Positions 30,663 through 41,573 of a stretch of 64,000 nt of DNA are shown here, piece after piece; positions within the stretch are counted from its first letter, which is position 1, and each line of letters starts with the position of its first letter. Source of the stretch: Vibrio scophthalmi LMG 19158 (GTDB lineage Bacteria > Pseudomonadota > Gammaproteobacteria > Enterobacterales > Vibrionaceae); the NCBI RefSeq assembly GCF_000222585.1, contig NZ_AFWE01000226.1, forward strand, positions 1 through 64,000. Reading direction: 5' to 3'. The notes under the pieces were generated by a model. It was not told where the DNA came from. It worked only from the letters and a program-made list of their open reading frames with translations, and made no database searches. The position numbers and the translations under genes are program-made.

Positions 30663-31339
30663 TATTTGACCTCCGTTATTTTGATTGCTTCTAGTGCGTG
30701 ATAGCCCTGAGCTTGTTGATAATCAAACTGTCGAGGAGTTGCAATATAAGAAATGGTCAGCTCTTCAGTTAATCCTTGAGTTATGAATTCAATAGTATTT
30801 TTGATTCCGGTCATTTCGAATGTAATATCATTTTTAATCGTGACACAACCAACGGGCGTATTTAAACAAGCGGTAACATCAGATGAAGAGAGCCAGTTAT
30901 GTGTATAGAGTTCTAACCTATATGATCCAGGCGGAAGCATAGACACATTAAAACTAAAACCTCCTTTCGCGGTTAATACACCAGCAAAAGCCAACTTATT
31001 TCTTGATACACCAGTCGAGCAATTAAAATTATTGCTAAAAACAGATTTCGCATTTTCAGTATTAAATTTACCTATCACCTGTAACGGTGAGATCGCATCT
31101 GTATTTACTTTGCTTTCCCAAGAATCCTTTGAATAAAAAACCCAATCAATTCCTTGTAATTCAACCGAACCTAACGGCCTATTTATCTCAAATCCATTGA
31201 ACTCGCTTTCGATAGAAAGCATTTCATTACCAACTCGAGACACATTACTTAAGTTATTTAAGTCGACACTGATTTCATCGCTCGCAGCAGAATAACCAGT
31301 GATAAATACTAAAAATGGGATAAAAAATAGTTTGTACAT
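30662..31339 (-). CDS. Secreted protein of unknown function, coupled to the protease
   Basis: A 225-residue protein with a signal peptide (MYKLFFIPFLVFITGYSAAS). The mature part has a beta-rich C-terminal half (LPPGSYRLELYTHNWLS ... EELTISYIATP ... GYHALEAIKITEV) with the strand pattern of malectin/galactose-binding-like domains; this fold guess is untested. AAGG at 6 bp supports the ATG at 31339 over the GTG before it. It is the first gene of the block; its TAA shares a base with the protease ATG. No family recognised. Confidence 0.65.
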   Translation of the reverse strand: MYKLFFIPFLVFITGYSAASDEISVDLNNLSNVSRVGNEMLSIESEFNGFEINRPLGSVELQGIDWVFYSKDSWESKVNTDAISPLQVIGKFNTENAKSVFSNNFNCSTGVSRNKLAFAGVLTAKGGFSFNVSMLPPGSYRLELYTHNWLSSSDVTACLNTPVGCVTIKNDITFEMTGIKNTIEFITQGLTEELTISYIATPRQFDYQQAQGYHALEAIKITEVK

Positions 31340-31669
31340 CACTTACCTTAAAAATACATAAATATATAAACTGTGTTGCAAGGCAATTGTACGATAATGA
31401 CCCGTCTAAATTTTGAGAATGATTTTTACACTATATTTTTTGGTATATTCATCCGAACTTATGAATATAATAGGCACTTTCCATTAATTACAACGAACTA
31501 GTTAGTCCAATATGCTAGTTTACAACGCTGATAATGACCAACCCAATAGATAGAACTATCATTTTAGTCGATGTAAAACTCAGGAAAATAAAAACGCCAT
31601 GCAACCTAAAAGACTGCATGGCGTTTTATTATTTACTTCGATTGACTAATGCCAACTTGACTAGTTCAA
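31340..31669. promoter_or_regulatory. AT-rich promoter region of the secreted-protein block
   Basis: This stretch is markedly AT-rich. It contains a perfect 9-bp inverted repeat, TATATTCAT (31444-31452) and ATGAATATA (31461-31469), with an 8-bp spacer, about 105 bp upstream of the secreted-protein start; that could be an operator. The mukB terminator (31591-31627) occupies the other end. Confidence 0.45.
31591..31627 (-). terminator. Terminator of the cmoM-mukFEB operon
   Basis: AAAACGCCATGCA pairs with TGCATGGCGTTTT over an 11-nt loop, followed on the minus strand by TATTTTCC. It lies 43 bp past the mukB stop. Confidence 0.85.
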
Positions 31670-34600
31670 TTACAACTCTTCGATCAACTGCTGTGCATCA
31701 CTCTTTGGTTGCTCTGTTTGACCAAAGCCGCGTAGACCCACCACGTGTACATGTTCGTGGTCTTTAAACACCTTACGCACCAGTTTGTAGGTTGTACCTT
31801 TTTCTGGGCTGATGTTTTCAGGTGCCGCGATAAGAAGCTGCATATCCAAACGGTCACACAATTCAAATAGAGTAGAGATAGACTTGGTATCCAAACGAGC
31901 CGCTTCATCAAGGAACAATAAACGACATGGAATAATGTCTTTACTGCGTAGACGACGCGATTCTTCCTCCCAGCTCTGTACTACCATCAATAGAATTGAC
32001 TGACCAGTACCAATAGCCTCACCAGTTGAAAGTGCACCCGACTCTGCTTGTAACCAACCATCTGCACCACGGCAAACTTCAACGCTTAGCTCTAGGTAGT
32101 TGCGGTAATCCAACAGTTCTTCACCCAAGACTTGTGGCGAACGTTGACCCATGTCGATATGTGGGTTAACGCGTTGGAACAGCTTGGCCATCGCTTCTGA
32201 GAAGGTAAAGCGTGGGCTTTCAAACAGATCTTTGTGTTGCTCTTGTTGAGTCGCAAGACCTTGGAGTAACACCTCATGGCTTTCGCGCACCTTAACATTC
32301 AAACGCACGCCTTTCACTTGACCAAAGCCAATGTTAGATAGGCCTTGGTTCAGCATACGAATGCGGTTTTGTTCACGTTGAATGGTCTTCTTAATGATGC
32401 TCGCTACCGAGTCAGAGCTGATCGCCAAACGGTTCTCACGCTGAGTTAGCTCTTCTGTTAGACGTGCTAGCTCCACTTCCATCTCTTCAATCGCTTCAAC
32501 CGGATCATCGGTGCGAATGATATCTTGGCGGATACGCTCACGCAGATGTTGGTAAACCGCGATATAAAACAGCACTTTACGCTCTGGGTAAGCGGTATCT
32601 TCAGAAAGACGTAATGAATCGCGCAGATCATCATTGTCAGAGACTGCTAAGCGCAATGCACCCAACGATTTATCCGACATTGAGCGTAGCTCAGCCGCAG
32701 ACATGTAGGCTAATTCACGCTTATGCAAACGACGCTCTACGTCATTCGCACGTGCAAGACGCAGCACTGAACACCAACCTGCTTTCGCTAACACCACAAA
32801 AGTGCGCAGCTCAGTGTATTCCTTCTGCACTTTCTTCATACGCTTAGCCAGCGTCTTCATTTCAAGTTCAGTTGATGTAATCGTGCGCTCATGCTCACTC
32901 TTACGGCTACGAGAGGTATGTAGACGCTCTTGCAGTTCGTCACGACGACGCTGAGCACGTTCTGCTGCACCTTCGTCTGCGGTTACACCAAACTCTTGTA
33001 GCTCTTGCTTAAATTCTTGAACCGTTTCCAACTTCGCATGATGAGAGCTCTTTAATGACGCCAATACTTGGTTGTACTGGTTCATCTGTTCGCGAGTCTG
33101 TTTTAGCTCATCACGACTGCGAGTACGCATACGCTCAGCTTGTACCAGTTTCGCTTTAAGTTGCTCACTCAGTTCACTGCTCTTACTGAGTAGCGCCACA
33201 GAGTCGGAATAAGCGAAGTAATGACGACGTTCAACTAAATCTGATAGAGCAAAGATTTGTGTCTTCAGAGTCTGCAGTCGACCATCCGCGGCTTGGTAAT
33301 CCGCTTCAAGCGCATCAAACTGCTCAGGGTCAACATCCAACGCACTGATCACACTTTCCAGTTCACTCACCGCTTTCGCATGCAGTGATAAGAAACCTTT
33401 CGCTTGCGAGACTTGCGCCAGTTTTTCTTCCACTTCAGCAAAGCGCGCCTCTAGCGTTTCGTCTTCGATAAAACGCATGATTGGAGCTAACTTATCAAGC
33501 AATGAAACCGCTTGTTTGCTCGCCATTAGCTGAGTGCGTTGCTGCTGCTCTTTGCTATCAAGATCAGAGAGAATACGGGCTGCTTGGCTACGTTTTTCAC
33601 GTACCGCCAATAGCGCTTTTTCTGGGTCAGCTTGGAAAGCAACTTGAATATGCTTAGCCACAAAGTTGTTGAAGGCTTGATATAGACGCTGAAGCTTTTG
33701 TGAATCGAACGCAGCCTTAGCATGGTTCTCGACCACTTCTTCACGTTCTTCACGTAACAACTCCAAACGTTGCTCACGAGCAGCGCGACCAAACAGTGGG
33801 ATCTCAGGCAAGCGCGAGTAACGTAGTTGTCGCTCATTCAAACGAACACATACCGCGCCTTCAAGCTCTTCCGCATCAAATGAGCTGTCATCGAACGCGT
33901 CAATGTCACCTTCGATGATGTACAGATCTTCTGGACAATCATCCAGTTCAACCAGTTTTTCTTCGATGCCCGCAAGATCAGAGACCACAATCGCATGACG
34001 CGCCGGGCCGTACATCGCACTGAAATATGGCGCATCACTCAAGGTAATGTCATCGTAAATTTCAGACAGCAGCACACCACCAAGTGTATCAGCGAGGCCT
34101 TTTACACGCGGATCGTTCGAGCCACCCGGAGAGGCTAAACGTTCAATTTCACTATCAAGGAAGCTGCGACGCTCTGCCAACTTATCTTTAGCGATCGACT
34201 GCTGTTTCTCTTCCTCAAGCACCAATTGCATTTGTGTCATGACCGCTTGGCTATCAAACAGCTCTGCGCCACTTTGCTCTTTTAGGCTCTCAAGAGCGTC
34301 ATTGGCAGCAATCCAAGCCGGGGCAATCGCTTCAAGTTTGCTAATTTCAGCCTGTGCATCTTGCTCTACGCGACGTTGCTCACTGCGTTGTTCACGCAAA
34401 TCTTCTTGCGCGTACTCTAGCGATTCAATTTGCGCAGCATGACGCTCACGCTCTTGCTCGAAACTCAGCTCATCAATCAGCTCAACGTTGTGCTGCTTAT
34501 GGTAATCTCGGCCCAACTCGCGCGCTTGGCGCTGTTGGTTCAAGCTCCCCTCAAGATCGCGATGTTGCGCACGCCATTGCGCTTCGTTCTCACTGACTTG

Positions 34601-36127
34601 CTTAGCTTCACGAGCTTGATTAATCACTAGCTTGGCTTGGGCTGCTGCTTGCTCACGAGGCACATCACCTTGGATGCTACGGACTAAACGCAATGCGGTT
34701 TCAAACTGCTTAACCGCCGCTGATGACATATCTAATTTATGTTTCAGTGCTAATAGCGTGGTGGTATTTTCGGTTTCGCGATGTTTTAACTCTGAAACTA
34801 ACGCTTGTGCCGTCTCAGCCGTTAAAGAGTTATCCGCCAACAATTGTTGTGCTTTGCCTAACGCTTCAACCGCTTGTTGATATTGCAATGCACGGGTTTG
34901 CTGCATGTCCAACGCTTGCTGGTAATCAGCCAACTGGGTTTTCAGGCTATCGACTTCTTCTTCAGCAACGGTCGCCTGCTCTTCAGACATCAGCACGCGT
35001 TCTTGCGCTTCTTCCACTACCATCGCTTGCTCTTCAAGACGCTCACTGAGCTCTTCAAGATCTTCTTGGTAACGGGCAATTTTTTCTTGCTGACGCAGAG
35101 CGTTTTGTACTAATTGCAGATGGTCTGATGCCGCTTGGTGATCTTGCTCTAGTGCCGCTTCACCTTCAATCAGCAGTTCTAACTCTTCTTGCACGCGATT
35201 TAGCAGGTTGTTTTGCTCAATCAAGCTTTGACGCGAACCAAACAATTCACCACGCAATGACATAGTTTGTTCAATTTTGTTACGGCGCTCATTGGCATGG
35301 CGCATGTAATCAGCCGCCACGTAATTAGTCGATTCGGTAATCAAATGTTTGAACAAGTCACGGTCAGCTTGGGTGGTTTTGATCGCTTCGAGCGTCATGC
35401 GGTTTTCACGCAGTGCCGATTCCATATCTTGGAAGGCTTTCTTCACCCCGCCGTTTTGTGGCAGTAAGTAGTCACGCAGTGAACGAGTGATCGCACTTGA
35501 GATACCACCGTAAAGAGAGGCTTCAATCAGGCGATAGAATTTTGAACGGTCTGCTGAGTTACGCAGTTTTTTCGGGATAACGCCGTACTCAAACATTTGC
35601 GCATGGTAATCAACAATCGATGGAAACGCTTTGAATTGCACGCCTTCGTACTGCGCAACGCTCTCTTTCACTTCGTTAATTTGACGCACACGAGCTTGTG
35701 TTTCAGACACGCTTTCAATCAGTAGATCGGTTGGTTTTACATGGCTTGGTAAGCCTTGGATCACAAACGGTTTGATATCTACTTTCTTATCACGACCCGC
35801 GACCTGCTGTAGCTTCACAGCAAATAATAGACGTTGATTACGAGAGTTAACTACGTCTAGCGCAGCATAACAGGCGCCAGGCTGCAGCTTACCGTATAAA
35901 CCTTTATCGCGAGAAGCTTGGCTACTGCCCGCTTCTGTGGTGTTACGGAAGTGCAATAGTGTTTGGTCAGGAATAAGGGCGGTGATAAATGCCGCCATCG
36001 TGGTCGACTTACCTGCGCCGTTACCGCCTGATAGCGTGGTAACGAGACCATCAATATCAAAAGTACGAGCAAAAAAACCGTTCCAGTTGATCATGGTCAG
36101 TGATTGATATTTACCGCGTTGAATCAT
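31670..36127 (-). CDS. mukB: MukB, SMC-like chromosome partition protein
   Basis: A 1485-residue SMC-type ATPase that with MukF and MukE condenses and organises the chromosome. Walker [10 protein letters not shown] is at residues 34-42; two very long coiled coils flank a hinge near the middle; the C-terminal head has the signature region [13 protein letters not shown] and Walker [12 protein letters not shown]. The ATG overlaps the mukE stop by 4 bp. Length equals the gammaproteobacterial norm, so it is intact. Confidence 0.98.
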   Translation of the reverse strand: MIQRGKYQSLTMINWNGFFARTFDIDGLVTTLSGGNGAGKSTTMAAFITALIPDQTLLHFRNTTEAGSSQASRDKGLYGKLQPGACYAALDVVNSRNQRLLFAVKLQQVAGRDKKVDIKPFVIQGLPSHVKPTDLLIESVSETQARVRQINEVKESVAQYEGVQFKAFPSIVDYHAQMFEYGVIPKKLRNSADRSKFYRLIEASLYGGISSAITRSLRDYLLPQNGGVKKAFQDMESALRENRMTLEAIKTTQADRDLFKHLITESTNYVAADYMRHANERRNKIEQTMSLRGELFGSRQSLIEQNNLLNRVQEELELLIEGEAALEQDHQAASDHLQLVQNALRQQEKIARYQEDLEELSERLEEQAMVVEEAQERVLMSEEQATVAEEEVDSLKTQLADYQQALDMQQTRALQYQQAVEALGKAQQLLADNSLTAETAQALVSELKHRETENTTTLLALKHKLDMSSAAVKQFETALRLVRSIQGDVPREQAAAQAKLVINQAREAKQVSENEAQWRAQHRDLEGSLNQQRQARELGRDYHKQHNVELIDELSFEQERERHAAQIESLEYAQEDLREQRSEQRRVEQDAQAEISKLEAIAPAWIAANDALESLKEQSGAELFDSQAVMTQMQLVLEEEKQQSIAKDKLAERRSFLDSEIERLASPGGSNDPRVKGLADTLGGVLLSEIYDDITLSDAPYFSAMYGPARHAIVVSDLAGIEEKLVELDDCPEDLYIIEGDIDAFDDSSFDAEELEGAVCVRLNERQLRYSRLPEIPLFGRAAREQRLELLREEREEVVENHAKAAFDSQKLQRLYQAFNNFVAKHIQVAFQADPEKALLAVREKRSQAARILSDLDSKEQQQRTQLMASKQAVSLLDKLAPIMRFIEDETLEARFAEVEEKLAQVSQAKGFLSLHAKAVSELESVISALDVDPEQFDALEADYQAADGRLQTLKTQIFALSDLVERRHYFAYSDSVALLSKSSELSEQLKAKLVQAERMRTRSRDELKQTREQMNQYNQVLASLKSSHHAKLETVQEFKQELQEFGVTADEGAAERAQRRRDELQERLHTSRSRKSEHERTITSTELEMKTLAKRMKKVQKEYTELRTFVVLAKAGWCSVLRLARANDVERRLHKRELAYMSAAELRSMSDKSLGALRLAVSDNDDLRDSLRLSEDTAYPERKVLFYIAVYQHLRERIRQDIIRTDDPVEAIEEMEVELARLTEELTQRENRLAISSDSVASIIKKTIQREQNRIRMLNQGLSNIGFGQVKGVRLNVKVRESHEVLLQGLATQQEQHKDLFESPRFTFSEAMAKLFQRVNPHIDMGQRSPQVLGEELLDYRNYLELSVEVCRGADGWLQAESGALSTGEAIGTGQSILLMVVQSWEEESRRLRSKDIIPCRLLFLDEAARLDTKSISTLFELCDRLDMQLLIAAPENISPEKGTTYKLVRKVFKDHEHVHVVGLRGFGQTEQPKSDAQQLIEEL

Positions 36128-36837
36128 GCTTCACCCTCTAATTCTTCTTGTTCTTGGTGATCATCGTCATTAAGCAAGCTACCTTGGCTTGGCTCTTGGG
36201 TATGAATTACAGCCTCACCATCACGGATCAGACGCAATTGCGCTTCACGCATATCATCACCCACACGAACATCCGCACCAAAGCGGAACACGGCTTCACT
36301 GATTCGGAATTTACCGGTTTCACCGATATTGATGATCATGCCAAGACGACGAAGACGACGCAAAGAGGTACGCACTTTATCAAATAGCTTCTCTTTATCG
36401 AGATCGGTCCCTGTTGCACGGTTGGTCACTAACTTCATTAACTTATTTTCATCAGTTAATTGCAGCAGTTCGTCGTACAACTCTTGATTGGTGAAAATAC
36501 CTTCATGAGCCAAACGCTCTGGGCTCAGATATAGGAAACACAGTACTTTGCCCACCAGCATATCAAGCTCAGACAGCACGCTGCGGCTGATCAATGAGGT
36601 TGAACGTGGACGCAAGTAGAAGAAGCCTTCTGGTGCTTTTACAAGTTCAGTGTTGTAACGCTGATAAAATAGCGCTAATTCGGTTTCAAAATCTGACAAC
36701 AAAGCATGGTTATCTAGATCTTCACTTGAAATATGACGCCCGGCACGTAACACGCTATCGAGTGCTGGGAACAGAGGGTTGGAAATCGCTTTTGCCAGTT
36801 TTTCTGGCATGTATTCATTAGTATCGGTCGATGACAT
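36124..36837 (-). CDS. mukE: MukE, chromosome partition protein
   Basis: A 237-residue winged-helix (KITE-type) subunit of MukBEF. Start set at the ATG ending at 36837 ([20 protein letters not shown]), matching the family; AAGG precedes it. [20 protein letters not shown] and [20 protein letters not shown] are diagnostic. The start lies 20 bp inside mukF and the stop overlaps mukB by 4 bp, so translation is coupled. Confidence 0.97.
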   Translation of the reverse strand: MSSTDTNEYMPEKLAKAISNPLFPALDSVLRAGRHISSEDLDNHALLSDFETELALFYQRYNTELVKAPEGFFYLRPRSTSLISRSVLSELDMLVGKVLCFLYLSPERLAHEGIFTNQELYDELLQLTDENKLMKLVTNRATGTDLDKEKLFDKVRTSLRRLRRLGMIINIGETGKFRISEAVFRFGADVRVGDDMREAQLRLIRDGEAVIHTQEPSQGSLLNDDDHQEQEELEGEA

Positions 36838-38155
36838 TTGCTTGTACCTTTGCACCAAATTCGTTGATCGCTTGCCAGTCTGGCTGAACCGCTTGGTAAT
36901 CCGCTTCGGAGTAACCCATTCTGACGGCTTGGTCGACCACTATTCGGGCTAAATCAAAATGATGAGTGCGAGGATGTTGAGCCAAATAATCGCGCAACAC
37001 CGTACCTAAATCGATTGGCATGCCACGCTCTTTATGCGCTTTAAGCATCTCACCAATGCGCTCAGACAGCTCATCATTGACTTGTTGAAACTCTTCGTAT
37101 TCTACTTCTAGTGGCACTTGACCGGTCACTTCATCGTCACGCAGCACAAGGGCTTCATCACGTAAGTCGCTCAGACGCTCAGCGTCGGCATAGGTTAAGA
37201 ACCAAGGCATATCGAAGTAGTCTTTCATTGATTGGCGCAGACGTGTGCTAAAGGCACGGTTCTTATCCATATCGATCGCGGTACGAATAAACTTATGTAC
37301 GTGACGGTCGTAACCAATCCAGAGGTCAATTGCTTGCTGACCCCAACGAGTAATGCGGTCAAGCTTCATCTGGAGGCCAAACAAAGTCTCTTCAACAAAC
37401 TCAAGCTCTTCATCACCGTAGATGATTTCTTGGATATCTAAAATTTGCGTTTGCAGCTCATCACCCGCCGCCTGCAAGGTATCTTGCAACTCACGTAGAG
37501 TGGTTGAGGTTTCAGACAATAAAGCTTCACAGTTGTTGATCGCTTCACGCCAATCTTTATTAAGCAGTTCGGCAATTTGCAGTTTAACCGACTGCTGCTG
37601 CTCATCCATCACACGCTGGTTAAGATCGATTTGGTCAAAAATTTCGCCTACTGAGTATTTTAGAACCCCGTAAACATTCTTCTTCCAGTGACCGGCCGTG
37701 CCGCCTTTTTGCGCCGCTTCAATCGCTTTTGCCATCTCATCGGCCACCATCGACAACTGAATCGATAGCTTAAGACGAGAGAACTCACGGTGACGCACAT
37801 AGTAATCGGTAATACCAATCGCCAAAGGCGACAAGCGATAAATACTGACACCATCATTGATTTCGCTGGTAAAACGGCTAATTAGACGCTGCTTTACCAT
37901 TTCATTGATGGCATTGTTCGCTCGAAACGCAGAGGCTTCGCCCGTATCTTCAAATAATCGAGTGACGATAGTGAACGCATCATGGAGTTCACCTTCACCC
38001 AATTCTTCATCAAACCGTTTGTTACTCAATACAGAGATCGCGATAAGAAAAGCCAATCTTTCGCTACTTAGGTTCAATGAGAAATCGTGTTGCTTAACCC
38101 AGCCGACCAATTCATCAATCGGCTGCTCAGCAACATTGAGAGTCATCTCACTCAT
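36818..38155 (-). CDS. mukF: MukF, kleisin of the MukBEF complex
   Basis: A 445-residue kleisin bridging MukB heads and holding MukE. It has an N-terminal winged helix ([20 protein letters not shown]), central helical linker and C-terminal winged helix. It overlaps cmoM by 4 bp upstream and mukE by 20 bp downstream, giving the conserved cmoM-mukF-mukE-mukB operon. Confidence 0.97.
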   Translation of the reverse strand: MSEMTLNVAEQPIDELVGWVKQHDFSLNLSSERLAFLIAISVLSNKRFDEELGEGELHDAFTIVTRLFEDTGEASAFRANNAINEMVKQRLISRFTSEINDGVSIYRLSPLAIGITDYYVRHREFSRLKLSIQLSMVADEMAKAIEAAQKGGTAGHWKKNVYGVLKYSVGEIFDQIDLNQRVMDEQQQSVKLQIAELLNKDWREAINNCEALLSETSTTLRELQDTLQAAGDELQTQILDIQEIIYGDEELEFVEETLFGLQMKLDRITRWGQQAIDLWIGYDRHVHKFIRTAIDMDKNRAFSTRLRQSMKDYFDMPWFLTYADAERLSDLRDEALVLRDDEVTGQVPLEVEYEEFQQVNDELSERIGEMLKAHKERGMPIDLGTVLRDYLAQHPRTHHFDLARIVVDQAVRMGYSEADYQAVQPDWQAINEFGAKVQANVIDRY

Positions 38156-38967
38156 TGTTCTTCCTGTTTATCTTTCTTCTTCGCCCATACATGAATGTAT
38201 CGACCTAGTGAGAGGTAAGGCTCTTGTCGGCACAATTTTTCTTCTAGTGCCAACACATCTTCATACTGGAACTCGCCCATATTTTGGCGATTACCGATGT
38301 AATCACTGAAACAGCGAATGCCAGATTTACCACAGATTTCAAAACCCGCCTCTTCGATCCATTGATAGACCTCTTCAGGAATCAAGCCTTTCTGCGGCTG
38401 GAGTTTAAATCGTTTACGGTGTGGCATGCCATCTAGCACGTGCGGAATGTTGCCACATACGACATTTTTATAGACCAAACCATGATGGTTATAAAACATC
38501 ACCGAAGCGATACCATCGGTTTTGACTTGTTCAAGCAATGTTTGCAACGCTGTTTTTGGATCGACCAACCACTCCATTACGGCGTGGAACATCACCAAAT
38601 CCACTTGGTTATCCATATGCTGAGCAATCTCCTGCACAGGAGAATGGATCAGGCGGTAGCGGTCGAGTAGACCATTGCGTTCTATTTCTTGTTTTGCTAG
38701 TTGCAGCATCTCAGAAGATAGATCACACAGCGCCACTTGATGTCCGAGCTTGGCAATCTTTTGCGACATTTGCGCAAGGCCTCCGCCTGCGTCAAGCACT
38801 TGCAGGGTTTGAGTCTCGGCGCCCAGTTTGGCGAGCGCTTGCTCAAGATCTTGCCAGACAATGACTTGGCGAATCTCGCCTTTGTCAGAGCCGTATATGT
38901 TTTTTGCAAATTTGTGGGCAATATCGTCGAAATTACGGTCTTCAGTCACAGCAGCTTGGGTTATCAT
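38152..38967 (-). CDS. cmoM: CmoM, tRNA 5-carboxymethoxyuridine methyltransferase
   Basis: A 271-residue SAM methyltransferase (formerly SmtA) that methylates cmo5U34 to mcmo5U34 in t[23 protein letters not shown] at the N-terminus, motif [17 protein letters not shown] and [13 protein letters not shown] match CmoM. It completes the wobble-uridine pathway with cmoA and cmoB, which lie 13-15 kb away. First gene of the muk operon. Confidence 0.95.
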   Translation of the reverse strand: MITQAAVTEDRNFDDIAHKFAKNIYGSDKGEIRQVIVWQDLEQALAKLGAETQTLQVLDAGGGLAQMSQKIAKLGHQVALCDLSSEMLQLAKQEIERNGLLDRYRLIHSPVQEIAQHMDNQVDLVMFHAVMEWLVDPKTALQTLLEQVKTDGIASVMFYNHHGLVYKNVVCGNIPHVLDGMPHRKRFKLQPQKGLIPEEVYQWIEEAGFEICGKSGIRCFSDYIGNRQNMGEFQYEDVLALEEKLCRQEPYLSLGRYIHVWAKKKDKQEEQ

Positions 38968-39063
38968 GTCTAATCGTCCTGCTATTCTGTCACAAGAAGG
39001 GCAGATATAAAGAGGGATTCTCTTAAATTCTCATCAACTGGTGTTTTTTCGGACTATTTAAGT

Positions 39064-39867
39064 ATGTTTGAGCTGAAAAAAGTCGTCTCGTCTTTACTTA
39101 TGCCTTTACCAGCAATGCTGATCATTGGCTTTATCGGCTTAATGCTGATCATGTTTACAAGAAAGCAGAAAACAGGCTGCCTGATTGTTCTCTTCTCATT
39201 TATTGGAATGTTTTTGATCTCATTCCAACCTGTTGCCTCTCGTTTATTGATGCCGATTGAGCGTCAATTTAGCGTTTTTTTACCCGTCGATAAGTCGATC
39301 GATTACGTCATGGTGCTAGGCAGTGGTCATGTGGTGGATGATTCCATCCCACCTACCTCTGAATTAAGTCGCACTGGTTTAATGCGTTTGGCCGAAGGCA
39401 TCCGTATTATGCGTATCTATCCGGGCTCCAAGTTGATTCTGTCAGGTTATGCTGGCGGTTCTGATGTCAGTAATGCACGCATGATGGCCAAAGTCGCTTT
39501 GGCTTTAGGTGTCGCTAAATCTGATATTATTTTGCTGGAAACAGCGAAGGACACTTGGGAAGAAGCGCGCCAGGCGGCCGCATTTGTCAAACGCAAAGAA
39601 GTGGTCTTAGTGACTTCGGCAAGCCACATGCAACGTGCATTGAATGAGTTTCACTCTGCAGGATTAAACCCATACCCTGCGCCAACCAATTATTTGGCTC
39701 AAGATGAGATTCATCAGTTCTGGAGTAAGTACACGCCAAAAGCGATTTACTTGGAACAAACTGAACGTTACTGGCATGAAACGCTTGGTCGTATCTGGCA
39801 AAGCTTGCGTGACTGGGCCTCCGATTACGAAGAGCAAAGTATTGAAGCATCACAGAGCAATCTTTAA
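39064..39867 (+). CDS. elyC: ElyC, envelope biogenesis factor (DUF218)
   Basis: A 267-residue inner-membrane protein: two N-terminal helices (about 15-31 and 38-55) then a periplasmic DUF218 domain with VMVLGSGHVVDDSIPPTSEL, LILSGYAGGSDVSN and VLVTSASHMQRAL. In E. coli ElyC acts in peptidoglycan assembly at low temperature. It is divergent from cmoM-mukFEB, the same order as in E. coli, which supports orthology. Confidence 0.92.
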   Translation: MFELKKVVSSLLMPLPAMLIIGFIGLMLIMFTRKQKTGCLIVLFSFIGMFLISFQPVASRLLMPIERQFSVFLPVDKSIDYVMVLGSGHVVDDSIPPTSELSRTGLMRLAEGIRIMRIYPGSKLILSGYAGGSDVSNARMMAKVALALGVAKSDIILLETAKDTWEEARQAAAFVKRKEVVLVTSASHMQRALNEFHSAGLNPYPAPTNYLAQDEIHQFWSKYTPKAIYLEQTERYWHETLGRIWQSLRDWASDYEEQSIEASQSNL

Positions 39868-39921
39868 CGTTCACTCAAGTGCCAAAAAAGACTGACTGAT
39901 GCTGTCGCCACATAGAAAAAG

Positions 39922-39949
39922 AAAAACCGAAGCCTAGGCTTCGGTTTTT
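39922..39949. terminator. Bidirectional terminator between elyC and torR
   Basis: A palindromic 12-bp stem (39922-39933 with 39938-39949) around CTAG, with A- and T-tracts on both sides, between convergent genes. Confidence 0.9.
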
Positions 39950-39975
39950 TTATTGTTGGGTTGTTTCAAAGACGA

Positions 39976-40686
39976 TTAATCGCCAGCGAACATATAACCT
40001 TCACCGTGAACCGTGACAAAGATTTGCGGGTTCTTAGGGTCGAACTCCATCTTAGCGCGCATACGACGAATCAGTACGTCGATAGTACGGTCGTTAGGCG
40101 CATCAACGCGGTGACTGATCATATTAAGAATGCGTTCGCGACTTAGCACTTGGTTAGGGTAAGTTGAAAGCGCAACCAAAAGCTCGTATTCCGCTTTAGT
40201 CAGTTTTACTGGCTCGCCGTTACGGCTAAGCGCACGGCGTTGAACGTCAAACATCCACTCACCAAAACGAACTAAATTTGAATCGTTTTTCTGATCAACA
40301 ACACTACCGGCATTACGCGCTGACGAAATACGCCACAGTAGGTTTTTCACTCGAACTAACAGTTCGCGAAGTTCAAACGGTTTTGTTACATAATCGTCGG
40401 CACCCATTTCTAAACCAACGATCTTATCAATGCTATCCGTGCGTCCTGTTACCAGGATAATTCCAATGTCAGACTGACTGCGTAGTTCACGCGTTAACAT
40501 CAAGCCATCTTCACCAGGAAGATTGATGTCTAGCATGACTAAATCAATCGCATGATTTTGTAGTGTGTCGCGCATCTGCTCGCCGCTTTCTGCTTCGCTG
40601 ACGGTGTAACCTTCATTTTGAAAGTAGCCAACCAGCTTGCTGCGAGTTACTGCGTCATCTTCTACAACTAGTACGTGATAGCTCAT
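39976..40686 (-). CDS. torR: TorR, response regulator of TMAO respiration
   Basis: A 236-residue OmpR/PhoB-family regulator. The receiver domain has acidic D10-D11, phospho-acceptor D53 in VMLDINLPGEDG, and K in TKPFE; the C-terminal winged helix has DRTIDVLIRRMRAKM and TVHGEGYMF. The family call TorR rather than ArcA rests on overall resemblance and on the adjacent divergent torD. The cognate kinase TorS is not encoded in this window. It should activate torECA at 4 kb in response to TMAO. Confidence 0.9.
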   Translation of the reverse strand: MSYHVLVVEDDAVTRSKLVGYFQNEGYTVSEAESGEQMRDTLQNHAIDLVMLDINLPGEDGLMLTRELRSQSDIGIILVTGRTDSIDKIVGLEMGADDYVTKPFELRELLVRVKNLLWRISSARNAGSVVDQKNDSNLVRFGEWMFDVQRRALSRNGEPVKLTKAEYELLVALSTYPNQVLSRERILNMISHRVDAPNDRTIDVLIRRMRAKMEFDPKNPQIFVTVHGEGYMFAGD

Positions 40687-40730
40687 CTAAACCACTTAAT
40701 TTGCATTGGGAATTGTTTACGACCTACATT

Positions 40731-40740
40731 CTATTCATAT
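40731..40740 (+). promoter_or_regulatory. Tor-box-like site upstream of torR
   Basis: CTATTCATAT matches the E. coli TorR-binding decamer CTGTTCATAT at nine of ten positions. It stands 45 bp before the torR ATG, where it could mediate TorR autoregulation as reported for E. coli. Confidence 0.5.
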
Positions 40741-40870
40741 ATCGTAACATTTCTAGTATTTGTTACATTAAAATCAAGAAAGATGATTTTTTATTGATTC
40801 AAAACAAAACTAGCCCAAGCATTAACATTTTGCCATTTTTGCACTTATTTTGACGCATTGTGTGTTATCC

Positions 40871-40880
40871 CTATTCATTT
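40871..40880 (+). promoter_or_regulatory. Second tor-box-like site, upstream of torD
   Basis: CTATTCATTT matches the tor-box decamer at eight of ten positions, in the same orientation as the first site and 46 bp before the torD ATG. Confidence 0.35.
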
Positions 40881-40925
40881 TTCTTCGCTAGAATAGTAGG
40901 AGAATGAAAATAGGAGCATTGTTTG

Positions 40926-41573
40926 ATGCAAGAGTTAAAAGCGTTTAACGAAAAGCGTGCAGAAATTTACTGGTGGTTCTCTAGCTTATTTGCCAAAGAG
41001 CTAACTGAAGCGGATCTAGAGCAATATCAAAGCCCTGAGATTCGTAGCTTTTTATCTGGCCTTGGTGAAAACCCAAGCCTAAAACCAGCCATTGATGATG
41101 TAGTGGATGCACTTAACCGTCAGCTAGACCGCGAAGATGGCCAGCTAGAGTTAGCGGCTGACTTTTGTGACTTATTTTTAAAGTCTGATAAAGAATCTGC
41201 ACTGCCTTATGCTTCTATGTACATCGGCACAACCGGTCTACTGCATGATAAACCAGCGAACGAAATGGACGCATTACTTCAAAAGTACGGTGTTGCGGTT
41301 GAACAAGGCTTGAATGAGCCTGCGGATCATATTGCGATTGAACTTGATCTGCTCGGTAACATCATTATTCGTTCAAACGAGCTTGAGCAAGAGCGTCATT
41401 TTGAAGAAAGTTTCGTTGAACAAGAAGCCTTTATCCGTCAACACATTCTAAGCTGGGTGGCTAAATTTGCGACCAAATGCAAAGGCTTAGATAAGTTTGG
41501 TTTCTACTCTGCCGTTGCGGCGCTGCTGGTTGCGTTTTTAGAGCTTGATTGCCAATACTTAACGGGTGAATGA
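40926..41573 (+). CDS. torD: TorD, molybdoenzyme maturation chaperone
   Basis: A 215-residue all-helical TorD/DmsD-family chaperone that binds the TorA signal peptide and core, protecting it until the molybdenum cofactor is inserted. [18 protein letters not shown] and [14 protein letters not shown] are typical; the hinge motif [13 protein letters not shown] (E(Q)PxDH) is conserved. Start is ATG 40926 after AGGAG; a TTG directly before it is in frame. Divergent from torR, far from torA at 2.5 kb. Confidence 0.94.
   Translation: MQELKAFNEKRAEIYWWFSSLFAKELTEADLEQYQSPEIRSFLSGLGENPSLKPAIDDVVDALNRQLDREDGQLELAADFCDLFLKSDKESALPYASMYIGTTGLLHDKPANEMDALLQKYGVAVEQGLNEPADHIAIELDLLGNIIIRSNELEQERHFEESFVEQEAFIRQHILSWVAKFATKCKGLDKFGFYSAVAALLVAFLELDCQYLTGE

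Noticed and set aside
29471-31505. Inverted 9-mers CTAACTAGT (29471) and ACTAGTTAG (31497) flanking the protease and its partner
   Set aside because: Match does not extend beyond 9 bp, the core ACTAGT is itself a palindrome, and no transposase is nearby; chance is plausible.
31534-31767. Plus-strand frame across the mukB terminator
   Set aside because: It runs through the terminator hairpin and the 3' end of mukB, with no ribosome-binding site or family match.
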